A DNA stretch of 11,961 nucleotides from Chloroflexota bacterium (GCA_021789355.1 JAJYJR010000115.1:1-11961); one strand, 5' to 3'; positions 1 to 9,727 are shown, numbered from the stretch's first letter. The notes: a model not told the origin generated them from the sequence alone. Numbers and translations are program-made.

Positions 1-178
1 CCGACTCGACGATCTCCAGGCAGCGCCTGGCCTGGACGGCCGGATCAGGATCGCAGGAGCCGTCGGGCCAGACCGGCGCGGTCCCGCTCACGAGCACGCG
101 ATCCCCCACTCGGACCGCACGACTGAAGCCGACGACGGGCTCATACGGCGATCCTGACGAGACACGGCGGCGTTCCAC
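1..178 (-). CDS. RidA/YjgF family protein, N-terminal part (cut by window edge)
   Basis: Reading the minus strand from a GTG at 178 gives 59 residues beginning MERRRVSSGSPYEPVVGF and continuing to a VSGTAP segment at residues 31-35. The RAVRVGDRVLVSGTAP stretch is the conserved N-terminal strand region of the RidA/YjgF (Rid) family. The frame stays open to the window edge, so only about the first 40% of a usual ~130-aa protein is present. Family members hydrolyse reactive enamine/imine intermediates made by PLP enzymes, but many Rid subfamilies have no assigned substrate, and the catalytic arginine lies outside the window. The GTG was chosen because it sits exactly 7 nt downstream of a TACACT -10-like hexamer and no Shine-Dalgarno sequence precedes it, which points to a leaderless message. 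It is transcribed divergently from the membrane protein at 417. Confidence 0.8.
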   Translation of the reverse strand, partial: MERRRVSSGSPYEPVVGFSRAVRVGDRVLVSGTAPVWPDGSCDPDPAVQARRCLEIVES

Positions 179-185
179 TCGGGGC

Positions 186-191
186 AGTGTA
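186..191 (-). promoter_or_regulatory. Putative -10 element of the leaderless RidA promoter
   Basis: TACACT on the minus strand lies 7 nt before the GTG start at 178. No recognisable -35 box was found at the usual distance. The same hexamer-to-start spacing occurs at two other genes in the window. Confidence 0.5.
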
Positions 192-192
192 C

Positions 193-207
193 CCGGGAGC
201 TGCCCGG
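193..207. promoter_or_regulatory. Small inverted repeat next to the RidA -10 box
   Basis: CCGGG, five bases, CCCGG is a perfect 5-bp inverted repeat directly upstream of the TACACT -10 hexamer, inside the promoter spacer. It could be an operator, but repeats this short are common in GC-rich DNA. Confidence 0.2.
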
Positions 208-403
208 TGGCCGAGGCAGCGGATGCCGCGATCGACGACCCCGTCCGGATCACCACGGCACGGGGAGTCCCCGACCCGTTCCTCCCACAGCTGCCGGATC
301 ACCCGCAGGGTGTCCGCGCGAAGCGTCCCGTTCGCGGCGGCCGCGCGCCGGCAGGGCGGGACCGGCTCCCCACCGGCACGTGCGGCACGCTTCACCTGCC
401 ACG

Positions 404-409
404 TATGCT
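404..409 (+). promoter_or_regulatory. Putative -10 element of the leaderless membrane-protein promoter
   Basis: TATGCT lies 7 nt before a GTG codon at 417. It overlaps the in-frame ATG at 405, which makes that ATG a poor start. No clear -35 was seen. Confidence 0.5.
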
Positions 410-416
410 CGGAGGC

Positions 417-1439
417 GTGAGCCAAAGCCTCCTGCGACGCCGAACGCGAAACGCGGATGCCGCGTGGCTCCTCGAAACGTTCCTGGTGGCCGCGGTGGTC
501 TCGTTCCTCGGGATCCGGGCATTTCTCGCGCTGACGGGCTACCCGCAGATCGGCGGCGGCGGTCTCCACGTGGCGCACATGCTGTGGGGCGGCCTGCTGA
601 TGCTGGTCGCGCTGGGCATGCTGCTGCTCTTCCTCGACCGCTCCGTCCAGCACACCGCGGCCATCATCGCCGGGCTCGGGTTCGGGACCTTCATCGACGA
701 GATCGGGAAGTTCCTCACCGCTGACAACAACTACTTCTTCCGGCCGGCGGTCGCGCTCGTCTACGTCGTCTTCGTGGCCCTGTTCCTCGTCGGGAGGGTC
801 GTCGTGGGACGGCGCCCGCTCACGCCACGCGAGTCGCTCGCCAACGCGCTCGACCTGCTGGAGGGACACCTCGAGCGACCGATCCGCCCGGTCGATCGGG
901 CGAGGATCCGGGCGCTGCTCCGGCATGCGCCCCGAGACTCGTCGCTTGTTGCCGATGTGCGCCATTACCTCGACGACCTGCCAACGGCGGTGGAGCACGA
1001 CTCCTGGATCGAGGCGCTCCCGGCGCGGCTGGCGGGGGCGTACGAGCGGCTCGCGGCGAACGCGTGGTTCGATCGGGCGCTCGTGGTGGCCGTCGTGGTG
1101 TACACGGCCGCTGCGGTCGTCGGCGTGCTGGCGCTGGCGCTCACCACGGGGCCGTCATCCGCCGCGGTTACCTGGACCGTGTCTCGCGCGGGCGGGAGCC
1201 TGTCGACCCTGGCGGGCGCGGCGCTCGTCGGGCGCGGCGTCCTCGCGCTCCCCGGCTCCAGGGCGAGCGCGTACCACTGGTTCCTGCGCGGCCTGCTGGT
1301 CTGGATCCTGGTCACCCAGGTGTTCGTGTTCTACGGCTCCCAGCTCGCCGGTCTGGGCGGGCTCGCCATCGACCTGCTGGCGTACGTCAGCCTCCGGTTG
1401 GCGCTCGCGGGCGAGGTCGCGGCGGGAGGAGAGCCATGA
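417..1439 (+). CDS. Multi-pass integral membrane protein of unknown function
   Basis: The protein has 340 residues from the GTG at 417. Hydrophobic segments appear at about 18-40, 50-73, 79-99, 108-130, 221-243, 262-280, 288-307 and 308-331. A hydrophilic domain of about 90 residues lies between the fourth and fifth. Two polar-rich motifs stand out: GYPQIGGGGLHVAHMLWGG at 41-59 and GFGTFIDEIGKF at 88-99, followed by DNNYFF at 103-108. I recognise the pattern as recurring in uncharacterised membrane proteins of high-GC actinobacteria and Chloroflexota, but no function is known to me. The Asp, Glu, His and Asn residues in and near helices 2-3 could form a polar site in the membrane. In-frame starts at 207 and 405 exist. 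I prefer 417 because the leaderless -10 spacing matches two other genes here. The GGAGG at 411-415 lies too close to 417 to act as a ribosome binding site. Its stop overlaps the next start (ATGA). Confidence 0.75.
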   Translation: MSQSLLRRRTRNADAAWLLETFLVAAVVSFLGIRAFLALTGYPQIGGGGLHVAHMLWGGLLMLVALGMLLLFLDRSVQHTAAIIAGLGFGTFIDEIGKFLTADNNYFFRPAVALVYVVFVALFLVGRVVVGRRPLTPRESLANALDLLEGHLERPIRPVDRARIRALLRHAPRDSSLVADVRHYLDDLPTAVEHDSWIEALPARLAGAYERLAANAWFDRALVVAVVVYTAAAVVGVLALALTTGPSSAAVTWTVSRAGGSLSTLAGAALVGRGVLALPGSRASAYHWFLRGLLVWILVTQVFVFYGSQLAGLGGLAIDLLAYVSLRLALAGEVAAGGEP

Positions 1440-1894
1440 GCGAAGCGCTGACGGCGGCCCGGGTGGTCGAGATCCTCGGCTTGACCCCGCTCGTGCCGGA
1501 GGGCGGGTACGTGGGGCAGACGTGGCGCGACGAACGGTCGAGCGCGATCTACTACCTGATGGCTCACCCCGATTTCTCCGCCCTGCATCGCCTCGAACAC
1601 GTCGAGATCTGGGCCCACCATCTCGGCGCACCGGTGCGCATGCTCCTGATCGACCAGGCCGGGAGCATCAGCGAGCCGGTCCTGGGCCCGGATCTCGAAG
1701 CCGGGCAGCGCCCCCAGATCATCGTACCGCCCGGCAGCTGGCAGGCGGCCGAGCCGCTCGGACCGTGGAGCCTCGTGTCGACCTTCATGGCGCCGCCGTA
1801 CACGGACGCGGGCGTGTCCTTCGCGCGATGGGCCGACCTCGAGGGGCGGTACCCTGCGCACGGGGAACGCATCAGGCGCCTGTGCCGGTTCTGA
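1436..1894 (+). CDS. Cupin-like DUF985 (cupin_5) family protein
   Basis: This protein has 152 residues. Motifs of the DUF985/cupin_5 family are visible: an N-terminal ILGLTPLVPEGGYVGQTW segment at 13-30, SSAIYYLM at 35-42, FSALHRLEHVEIWAHH at 47-62, and VPPGSWQAAEPLG at 97-109. The His/Glu cluster H51, H55, E57, H61 and H62 lies where cupins usually bind a metal or a small ligand. Family members are small single-barrel proteins, mostly uncharacterised, so the substrate cannot be named; a sugar or nucleotide-sugar ligand is one possibility. The start is firm: GGAGG at 1425-1429 lies 6 nt before the ATG, which overlaps the stop of the membrane-protein gene by 4 nt. This implies translational coupling. 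The TGA stop lies inside the first copy of a 14-bp tandem duplication. Confidence 0.88.
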   Translation: MSEALTAARVVEILGLTPLVPEGGYVGQTWRDERSSAIYYLMAHPDFSALHRLEHVEIWAHHLGAPVRMLLIDQAGSISEPVLGPDLEAGQRPQIIVPPGSWQAAEPLGPWSLVSTFMAPPYTDAGVSFARWADLEGRYPAHGERIRRLCRF

Positions 1895-1917
1895 CCAGGG
1901 AAGTCTGACCAGGGAAG
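1890..1917 (+). repeat. Perfect 14-bp tandem duplication
   Basis: TCTGACCAGGGAAG occurs twice back to back (1890-1903 and 1904-1917). The first copy contains the stop codon of the DUF985 gene. The second copy runs into the AAGGAG ribosome binding site (1915-1920) of the dehydrogenase gene. Confidence 0.95.
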
Positions 1918-1927
1918 GAGCGCCACC

Positions 1928-2734
1928 ATGACCCGGGTCGTCCCTCCGTTCGAGCCGCCCCCGGTCGATCGCCTGGTCGACCTGGCGGGGTCGGTCGCGC
2001 TGGTGACCGGGGCGACCCGTGGCATCGGGGCTGCGATCGCCGTCCGCCTCGCCGAGGCCGGCGCCGCGGTCGCGGTGGCCGCCCGATCGGCCGGCGAGGC
2101 GCCCGGCAGCACGGTCGCGCGCATCGGGGAACGCGGCGGCAGGGCGATCGCCGTGGCCCTCGACGTGACCGCCGAGGCGCAGGTGAGGCCCGCGATCGAC
2201 GCGGCGGTGGCCACGCTCGGCCGCCTCGACATCCTCGTCAACTGCGCGGGAATCCAGCCGGTCCGGCAGCTCACCGAACAGTCGGTCGAGGAGTGGGACG
2301 CCATGCTCGCGACGAATCTGCGGGGCGTCTTTCTCTGCACGCGGGAGGCCGCGCGGGTCTTCATCGCCCAGGACGGTGGGGGCGCGATCGTCAACGTCGC
2401 CTCGATCGAGGGCCTGCAGCCGGCCCGGGCCCACAGCCACTACGCGGCGAGCAAGGCGGGCGTGTTGATGCACACCCGGGCGGCGGCGCTCGAGCTGGGG
2501 AGACACGGGATCCGCGTGAACTCGGTGTCACCCGGGCTGACCTGGAACCCGGACCTGGAGCGGACCTGGCCCGACGGGGTCGGTCGCTGGCTGGCGCACG
2601 CGCCGCTCGGTCGCCTGGGGCTTCCGGACGACGTCGCGGACGCGGTGCTGTTCCTGGCTTCGCCGATGGCCCGATTCGTGACGGGGGCCAACCTGGTGGT
2701 GGACGGAGGCATGCTGGCGCATCCGGTCTGGTGA
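1928..2734 (+). CDS. Short-chain dehydrogenase/reductase (classical SDR, FabG-like)
   Basis: The protein has 268 residues, normal for a classical SDR, and is probably a soluble cytoplasmic NAD(P)-dependent oxidoreductase. The Rossmann motif TGATRGIG is at 27-34, the NAG-type motif NCAG at 105-108, and the structural Asn at N130. The catalytic residues are S159, Y172 and K176 (Y-AAS-K). The PG of the cofactor loop is at 202-203, and the C-terminal VTGANLVVDGG typical of the family is at 251-261. Arg53 after the second beta strand suggests a preference for NADP(H). The substrate cannot be read from the sequence. The start is supported by AAGGAG at 1915-1920, 7 nt before the ATG. It follows the DUF985 gene by 33 nt and is probably the last gene of that operon. 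It converges on the minus-strand gene ending at 2818. Confidence 0.93.
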   Translation: MTRVVPPFEPPPVDRLVDLAGSVALVTGATRGIGAAIAVRLAEAGAAVAVAARSAGEAPGSTVARIGERGGRAIAVALDVTAEAQVRPAIDAAVATLGRLDILVNCAGIQPVRQLTEQSVEEWDAMLATNLRGVFLCTREAARVFIAQDGGGAIVNVASIEGLQPARAHSHYAASKAGVLMHTRAAALELGRHGIRVNSVSPGLTWNPDLERTWPDGVGRWLAHAPLGRLGLPDDVADAVLFLASPMARFVTGANLVVDGGMLAHPVW

Positions 2735-2755
2735 CCGGCGACCCGGACGACCGGG
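2723..2755. terminator. Two adjacent GC hairpins at a convergent gene junction
   Basis: CCGGTC, TGGT, GACCGG (2723-2738) spans the stop codon of the dehydrogenase gene. CCCGG, ACGA, CCGGG (2742-2755) follows. Both are perfect short stems with 4-nt loops between two convergent genes. No T-tract follows on either strand, so a terminator role is only a guess. Confidence 0.3.
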
Positions 2756-2817
2756 CAGCCCCCACGCAGCAGCCCTGGTGGACTCGGCCGATCTGGCCAA
2801 CCGCGACCCGGCCGGCC

Positions 2818-3468
2818 TCACGTCGCGGGCGGCGCCGGAAGGGTCTCCCCCGTCAGGGCCTCGCCCTGCAGGGCCTCCGCCGACACGGTCTCCACCGGAC
2901 GATCTCGCTCCGCGTCGCCCTGCTCCGCCGGGCGTACCGGCTCGGCAGCCCGCGTCGCGCCGGCCTGCGCGTTGGCCGGCTCCCAGCGCAGCACGCCGGC
3001 CTCCCCTTCCACCGCCCGCATCGAGCTCGCCAGCTCGCGGTTGATGAGCAGGGTCGGCACCTCGTCGGTCACCTCGTCCGGCCCGCTGCCGTAGGTGATC
3101 CTGACATCCGTGAGCGGCACCCAGGCGGGCCGGCGCAGGACCATGCCGAGTGGGTCGCCAGCCGGGAGACTGTGCAGCGCCCCCTCGACGTGGTACGGCC
3201 CCAACTCCACGCGCACCCGGGTCACGCGCGTCCGGATCCGCCTGGCGGCGTCGCCGCGCGGGCCGCCGGCCACCGCCGCGTACAGCTCGTCGAGCGCGAC
3301 GGTGAGCTCGGGAAGCGCCACCTCGTGGCCGTCCGCGAGGCTGGTGAGCCGCGCGTCCCGGATGACCAGCTCGGATGCGGCGTTGAGCAGGTCGGTCAGA
3401 CGCGCGTCGCCGAGGTCGACGCCCCCGTACACCCGGCAGTCTGCGGCGTAGGCCTCGAACTCGACCAT
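2818..3468 (-). CDS. Protein of unknown function
   Basis: From the ATG at 3468 the product has 216 residues, with no signal peptide or membrane segment. Residues 1-150 look like a folded domain. It has alternating charged and hydrophobic strands, with the notable segments RVTRVRVELGPYHVEGALH at 81-99, WVPLTDVRITY at 116-126 and VPTLLINRELASSM at 137-150. Residues about 165-216 are rich in Ala, Glu and Pro and are probably disordered. I cannot assign a family with confidence. The RVRVELGPYxVEG and VPLTDxRI pattern is one I associate with uncharacterised proteins of Chloroflexota and actinobacteria. An in-frame ATG at 3528 would add 20 residues. I chose 3468 because a TAGCAT -10-like hexamer sits exactly 7 nt upstream. 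The gene lies downstream of the kinase cassette on the same strand but probably has its own promoter. Confidence 0.65.
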   Translation of the reverse strand: MVEFEAYAADCRVYGGVDLGDARLTDLLNAASELVIRDARLTSLADGHEVALPELTVALDELYAAVAGGPRGDAARRIRTRVTRVRVELGPYHVEGALHSLPAGDPLGMVLRRPAWVPLTDVRITYGSGPDEVTDEVPTLLINRELASSMRAVEGEAGVLRWEPANAQAGATRAAEPVRPAEQGDAERDRPVETVSAEALQGEALTGETLPAPPAT

Positions 3469-3475
3469 TGTCGCA

Positions 3476-3481
3476 ATGCTA
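3476..3481 (-). promoter_or_regulatory. Putative -10 element of a leaderless promoter
   Basis: TAGCAT on the minus strand ends 7 nt before the ATG at 3468. There is no Shine-Dalgarno sequence. The spacing is the same as at the RidA gene and the membrane-protein gene. Confidence 0.45.
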
Positions 3482-3558
3482 CGGACGTTGTCCACAACCC
3501 CAGCGCCAGCCCCAATCAGATGCCGCACGGATATCGCGTGAGTTCCAGCCCGCGGACT

Positions 3559-3603
3559 CCCGCATGCTGGACGGCCCCCGGCGGCCGGAGCCGGACATGC
3601 GGG
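3559..3603 (-). terminator. Nested inverted repeat downstream of the hybrid kinase
   Basis: CCCGCATG (3559-3566) and CATGCGGG (3596-3603) form a perfect 8-bp outer stem. The 29 bases between them can fold into an inner CCGGC/GCCGG hairpin. It starts about 25 nt after the hybrid-kinase stop codon, where a transcript terminator would be expected. It lacks a clear T-tract, so it may instead be an RNA 3'-end structure or a DNA-binding palindrome. Confidence 0.45.
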
Positions 3604-3627
3604 GCGGCAGCGCCGAGGGTCCGGGGA

Positions 3628-6015
<2,388 letters not shown>

Positions 6016-6024
6016 CGACGCCCG

Positions 6025-6465
6025 TCAGGCCGGCGGCCGGTTGACGACCAGCCAGTACAGCCCGAGCTCCTGTATGGCCTCCGAGAAGCGCTCGAAGTCG
6101 ACCGGCTTGACGACATAGCTGTTCCCGCCGAGCTCGTAGCTCATGACGATGTCCCGCTCCTCGGCGGAGGACGTCAGGACCACCACCGGGATCCGCCTGG
6201 TGCGCTCGTCGGCCTTGACACGCCGGAGGACGTCAAGCCCGCCCACCTTGGGCAGCTTGAGATCGAGGAAGACGACCCTGGGTGTCTGGTTCATCGCCCT
6301 TCCGGCGTAGCTGCCGGTCGCGAACAGGTAGTCGAGCGCTTCCGCGCCGTCGCCGACCACCAGCACCTTGTTGGCCAGGTTATGCCTGATCAGCGCGCGC
6401 AGCGTGAGCTCCACGTCGGCGGGGTTGTCCTCAACGAGCAGGATCTCGACTTCGCGATCAGGCAT
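6025..6465 (-). CDS. Single-domain response regulator, Rcp1-like receiver
   Basis: The protein has 146 residues and consists of one receiver domain. Conserved positions are E12/D13 in the acidic pocket, D68 as phospho-acceptor in [10 protein letters not shown]98 in VVLTSS, and K120-P121. The [17 protein letters not shown] start and the [13 protein letters not shown] end are typical of the Rcp1 group. These regulators are normally encoded beside phytochrome-type or similar histidine kinases and act by protein-protein contact or phosphotransfer, without an output domain. The start is firm: AAGGAGG (minus strand, 6471-6477) lies 5 nt upstream. The ATG overlaps the last codons of the upstream kinase gene by 8 nt (ATGCCTGA). 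It probably shuttles phosphate between the membrane kinase and the hybrid kinase that follows. Confidence 0.95.
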   Translation of the reverse strand: MPDREVEILLVEDNPADVELTLRALIRHNLANKVLVVGDGAEALDYLFATGSYAGRAMNQTPRVVFLDLKLPKVGGLDVLRRVKADERTRRIPVVVLTSSAEERDIVMSYELGGNSYVVKPVDFERFSEAIQELGLYWLVVNRPPA

Positions 6466-8650
6466 CTGTCCCTCCTTCGCGGGGCAGGGCGAACGCGAAT
6501 GTCGCCCCTCTGCCCTCCGTCCCGTCAGCCCAGACCCGGCCTCCATGGCGGTGCGCGACGCGGGCCACGATGGCGAGCCCGATCCCGGTGCCCTCGAACT
6601 CGGTCGAGGCATGAAGTCGCTGGAACACCTTGAACAACTGGTCCGCGTAGCGCGGATCGAAGCCCACGCCGTTGTCGCGGACCAGGTACGTCGTCTCGGT
6701 GGGCCCCTCTTCGCCGCCGATCTCGATCCGCGCGTCGGGGCGGGGCCGGGTGAACTTGAACGCGTTCGAGACCAGGTTGACGAGGGCCTGCCGGATCATC
6801 GGCAGATCGCCCCGCGCGACCGGCAACGGGTCGATCGTGACAGTGACGTCCCGGTCTGATTCGAGCTGACGGCATTCGGCGACCACAGCCTGGGCCAGCC
6901 GGGTCATGTCGATGGCCGTCGGCTCGATCTGCTGGCGCGAGATCCGGGCGAAGCCGAGGAGGTCGTCGATGAGCTCGCCCATCTGCCGCGCGTTCTCGGT
7001 CACCACGCCCAGCACCCGGTGGCCCTCCGCGTCGAGCCGGGCCGCATGGTCCTCCACGAGGACCCGGCTGAAGCCCTGGATGGCCCGCAGCGGGGCCCGC
7101 AGATCGTGCGAGACCGAGTAGCTGAACGCCTCCAGCTCGCGATTGGCAGCCTCGAGCTCCGTGGCTCGCTGATCCAGGTCGGCATTCAGCTGCTTGACGG
7201 CGGCATAGAGGCGCGCATTCTGCACCGCCGCCGCCAGGATCCTGCCGACGGCCATCAGGAGCTCCCGCTCTTCCGGCGGAAAGGCGCGCGCACGGCGGGT
7301 GGCAAGGTTCAGCACGCCGACCACATCGCTTGCCGACAACAGCGGTGTGGCGGCGATAGTCTGATATCCCTCACGAGCGATCACTGGCGAGAGCCGTCCC
7401 GACGGGTAGTCCGCGACGTCGATGATGATCTGCCGCTTCTCGGTCGCTACGAGACCGGCCATGCCCTCGCCCACCGTCACCCACCTCGCGGCCTCGATGA
7501 ATTCCTCGGAAAGGCCGCGTTGCGCTCGCAGCGTCAGCTTCTCCCCGTCCGCCTCCATGAGCAGGACGCCGCCGGCCTCGATCTCCAACGCATGCAGCGT
7601 CGCCTCGATAGCGTTGTCGAGCGTCTCCTGCAACTCCAACGACTGCGCGGTGGCGCGGCTGACCGTCTGGAGCACGGAAAGCTCGCGGTTGCGCCGGCGG
7701 GTCTCCTCCTCCGCGCGCTTGCGGCCGGTGATGTCGGTCGAGATGCCGCCTACCGCGTAGATGTGACCACCGGAATCCACCAGCGGGAACTTCTGCGAGG
7801 CGTAGAAGTGCTCGCCGTCAGGCTCGATGTTCTGCTCCTCGAAGGAGATCAGCCGTCCCGTGCGGATCACCTCCAGGTCGTTGGCGCGGTGTTGCGCCGC
7901 GATCTCTGCTGGAAGGGTCGCCTCCCGCGTGCTGCCGACCAGCGCCTCACGAGGCATCCCGAGCAGCGACTCGAGCGTGCGATTGACCAGGAGGAACCGC
8001 CCGTCCACGTCAAGCATGTAGATCAGCGACGGACTGTGATCGACGATGTCCTGGATCAGCCTCTGGCTCTTGCCGAGAGCCTCTTCGGCCCGCGTGCGCT
8101 CGGCGGTCTCCCGCTGGCGTGCGGCATCCGCCCGGTGCAGCACCGTCGCATGCCACCAGATGATGACGGTCAGGATGACCATGCTCGCCAGGGCGAGGAA
8201 CGCCAGCCCAAAGATGGGAGCGTAGAGGCCCGCTCGGTCCCCTGACAGCACGAGCCAGCCGAGCACGAGCGGGACCCCGATCGCGGCCGGCAGCAGGCGA
8301 CGCAGGACCGCGCCGCCCACGGTGCTGCTGACGAGCGCGGCCATCGGCCCCCGGTCGGGGCGTGCGGAGATCACCCCCACGCCCAGCACGATGAACACGA
8401 CGGACGTGTGCAGTGCCATCTGGGTATACGAGGCGAGGCCGTACAGGGCCTGGACCCCGTAGACGTAGCCCACGAGGTTCAGCAGTCCGATGGCGCCTGT
8501 CGTGAGGGCGAGGAGCGCCACCGCTCGCGAGGCACGCGCCGCATCCAGGAACAGCAGGGCGAGCCCGATATCCGTTAACCGGCCGTGGACGGAGGCATCA
8601 ACGGGGGCAGCCTGACCGTCGAGCAGACCGCCCTCCGGGCCGGCCATCAT
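6458..8650 (-). CDS. Membrane histidine kinase (PAS-GAF-HisKA-HATPase), 5' end replaced by a mobile element
   Basis: From the ATG at 8650 there are 730 residues. Only residues from about 26 onward (8574 downward) look kinase-derived; the first ~25 are encoded by element DNA. Hydrophobic helices lie at about 27-36 (cut short), 42-64, 79-95, 118-136 and 146-170. PAS is at about 194-312 and GAF at about 323-485. The H-box [18 protein letters not shown] at 511-528 has H515 and is of the phytochrome-kinase type. Then come N625/N629, DNGVGF at 659-664 and GTGIGLAI at 687-694. The membrane part resembles a multi-helix sensor module common in soil-bacterial kinases, which usually begins with a further helix before the GLALLxLD segment. 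That helix is missing here. Possible starts now are ATG 8650/8647 inside the element or GTG 8521 in the kinase part, none with a good ribosome binding site. The catalytic half is intact, so the protein may be active but could lack its first helix or be unexpressed. It overlaps the response regulator by 8 bp. Confidence 0.8.
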   Translation of the reverse strand: MMAGPEGGLLDGQAAPVDASVHGRLTDIGLALLFLDAARASRAVALLALTTGAIGLLNLVGYVYGVQALYGLASYTQMALHTSVVFIVLGVGVISARPDRGPMAALVSSTVGGAVLRRLLPAAIGVPLVLGWLVLSGDRAGLYAPIFGLAFLALASMVILTVIIWWHATVLHRADAARQRETAERTRAEEALGKSQRLIQDIVDHSPSLIYMLDVDGRFLLVNRTLESLLGMPREALVGSTREATLPAEIAAQHRANDLEVIRTGRLISFEEQNIEPDGEHFYASQKFPLVDSGGHIYAVGGISTDITGRKRAEEETRRRNRELSVLQTVSRATAQSLELQETLDNAIEATLHALEIEAGGVLLMEADGEKLTLRAQRGLSEEFIEAARWVTVGEGMAGLVATEKRQIIIDVADYPSGRLSPVIAREGYQTIAATPLLSASDVVGVLNLATRRARAFPPEERELLMAVGRILAAAVQNARLYAAVKQLNADLDQRATELEAANRELEAFSYSVSHDLRAPLRAIQGFSRVLVEDHAARLDAEGHRVLGVVTENARQMGELIDDLLGFARISRQQIEPTAIDMTRLAQAVVAECRQLESDRDVTVTIDPLPVARGDLPMIRQALVNLVSNAFKFTRPRPDARIEIGGEEGPTETTYLVRDNGVGFDPRYADQLFKVFQRLHASTEFEGTGIGLAIVARVAHRHGGRVWADGTEGRGATFAFALPREGGTDA
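8575..8584 (+). repeat. Left terminal inverted repeat of the recombinase element
   Basis: TTAACCGGCC is the exact reverse complement of 11697-11706. Further in, both ends share TCAAC (after 13 bases on the left and 12 on the right) and then CAGCC, so the similarity may reach about 35 bp imperfectly. Confidence 0.7.
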
Positions 8651-8677
8651 GGCGATCGGACGACGCAGAGGAGGGCG

Positions 8678-9727
8678 ATGAGGGTGCAGGTCGAGCGGCA
8701 GAACGGCGGGTATCGGCTGGTCGGGGATTGGGCCGGCGTCGGGGCCGCGAATGCCTTCCTCGGTCACCTCGAGGCGCGGGCCTTCGCCCCGGCGACCGTC
8801 CGGGCGTACGCCTATGACCTGCTGAACTTCGCCCGCTTCGCGATCGAGCGCCGGCTCGCCCTCGCCGAGCTGGTGCCGACCGATGTGTTCGACTGGCTCG
8901 ACTGGCAGCGCCCTCCACGGCGACGGAGCGGAACGGTGGTCGCCTTCGGGGCCCGTGGCGGTGCCGCGCCGGCCTCGGTCAACCGGCGGGTCGCCGCGTT
9001 GCGGGCGTTCTTCGAGCATCAGGTCCTCGCCGGCGTCCGAGCGTCCAACCCGGTGCCGGCGCCCCGGCGCGGAGCAGGCCTGCGCCCGAAGGCCCGCGGC
9101 CCGCTCGGTCATCTGGGGCCGGGGCGAAGCCGCGCTGGCGGCCGGCTCGTCCGCGAGATCCGGCGGCTCCCCGAGTCGCTCGACCCGGCCGACGTGGGGG
9201 CCTTCCTCGCCGATCTCGCCACCCACCGCGATCGGGCCATCGTGCTGGCGATGGTCCTGGGCGGCCTGCGGGCGGGCGAGGTGCGCGCCCTCCGCCTGGC
9301 CGACGTCGACCAGGGGCGCCATCGGGTGCGCGTGATCGGCAAGGGCGGCCGAGAACGGGTGGTGCCGATCGATCGGGCGTTCTTCGCCGAGCTTGCCACC
9401 TACCTGCACCGGGAGCGCCCACCGGGGATCACGACGCCCGAGTGCTTCGTCGTCCTGCGCGGCCCCACGGCCGGTCGACCCATCACCGAGGCGGGCTTGC
9501 GCAGCCTGTTCCGCCGCCACCGCGACCGCTCGGGCGCGGTCCGGGTGCGGCCCCACCGGCTGCGTCACACCTACGGCACCGAGCTCGCCGCGGCCGGCAT
9601 CGACCTGCTCGTCCTGCGTGACCTCATGGGCCACGCGAGCCCCGAGACGACCGCCGCCTACGTCCACCTGTCGGCCGACCATCTCGCCGCCGAGTATCGG
9701 GCGGCCCGGGCGGCGATCGGCCGGTGA
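8678..9727 (+). CDS. Tyrosine recombinase, TnpA-like (first recombinase of a Tn554-type pair)
   Basis: The protein has 349 residues, close to the ~360 of Tn554 TnpA. An N-terminal SAM-like core-binding domain is at about 24-115 (FLGHLEARAFAPATVRAYAY). The catalytic domain is at about 165-345. All active-site residues are visible: R198 in GGLRAGEV, K222 in GKGGRERVVP, H293 and R296 in HRLRHTYG, H319 in LMGHAS, and the nucleophile Y328 in AAYVHL. It should cut and rejoin DNA through a 3'-phosphotyrosine link, most likely at the element ends. The ATG follows GGAGG at 8670-8674 by only 3 nt. The GTG at 8684, two codons later, has better spacing (9 nt) and may be the real start. An upstream in-frame ATG at 8585, right beside the terminal repeat, is less likely. 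The stop overlaps the next start (GTGA). Antisense frames here are open but look non-coding. Confidence 0.92.
   Translation: MRVQVERQNGGYRLVGDWAGVGAANAFLGHLEARAFAPATVRAYAYDLLNFARFAIERRLALAELVPTDVFDWLDWQRPPRRRSGTVVAFGARGGAAPASVNRRVAALRAFFEHQVLAGVRASNPVPAPRRGAGLRPKARGPLGHLGPGRSRAGGRLVREIRRLPESLDPADVGAFLADLATHRDRAIVLAMVLGGLRAGEVRALRLADVDQGRHRVRVIGKGGRERVVPIDRAFFAELATYLHRERPPGITTPECFVVLRGPTAGRPITEAGLRSLFRRHRDRSGAVRVRPHRLRHTYGTELAAAGIDLLVLRDLMGHASPETTAAYVHLSADHLAAEYRAARAAIGR

Noticed and set aside
207..416. N-terminal extension of the membrane protein to the ATG at 207
   Set aside because: The extra 70 residues are not membrane-like or conserved-looking, cover the divergent promoter region, and have no ribosome binding site.
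141..998. Minus-strand frame of 285 codons across the RidA/membrane-protein region
   Set aside because: It is antisense to the membrane helices of the plus-strand gene and overlaps the RidA start. It is highly charged with no family signature.
2854..2868. CAGGGC-CTC-GCCCTG hairpin near the 3' end of the unknown gene
   Set aside because: It lies inside the coding region in a low-complexity tail with repeated GGGCCTC words. It has no T-tract, so composition explains it.
3488..3496. TTGTCCACA, a match to the DnaA-box form used in high-GC bacteria
   Set aside because: It is a single copy beside a small gene, with no AT-rich region, no further boxes and no dnaA or dnaN nearby. One chance match in 12 kb is not surprising.
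8651..9682. Extension of the membrane kinase frame upstream, through the first recombinase gene
   Set aside because: The frame is open for over 300 codons but lies antisense to a complete tyrosine recombinase. The translation is rich in Arg/Gly/Asp with no domain, so it is not part of the kinase.
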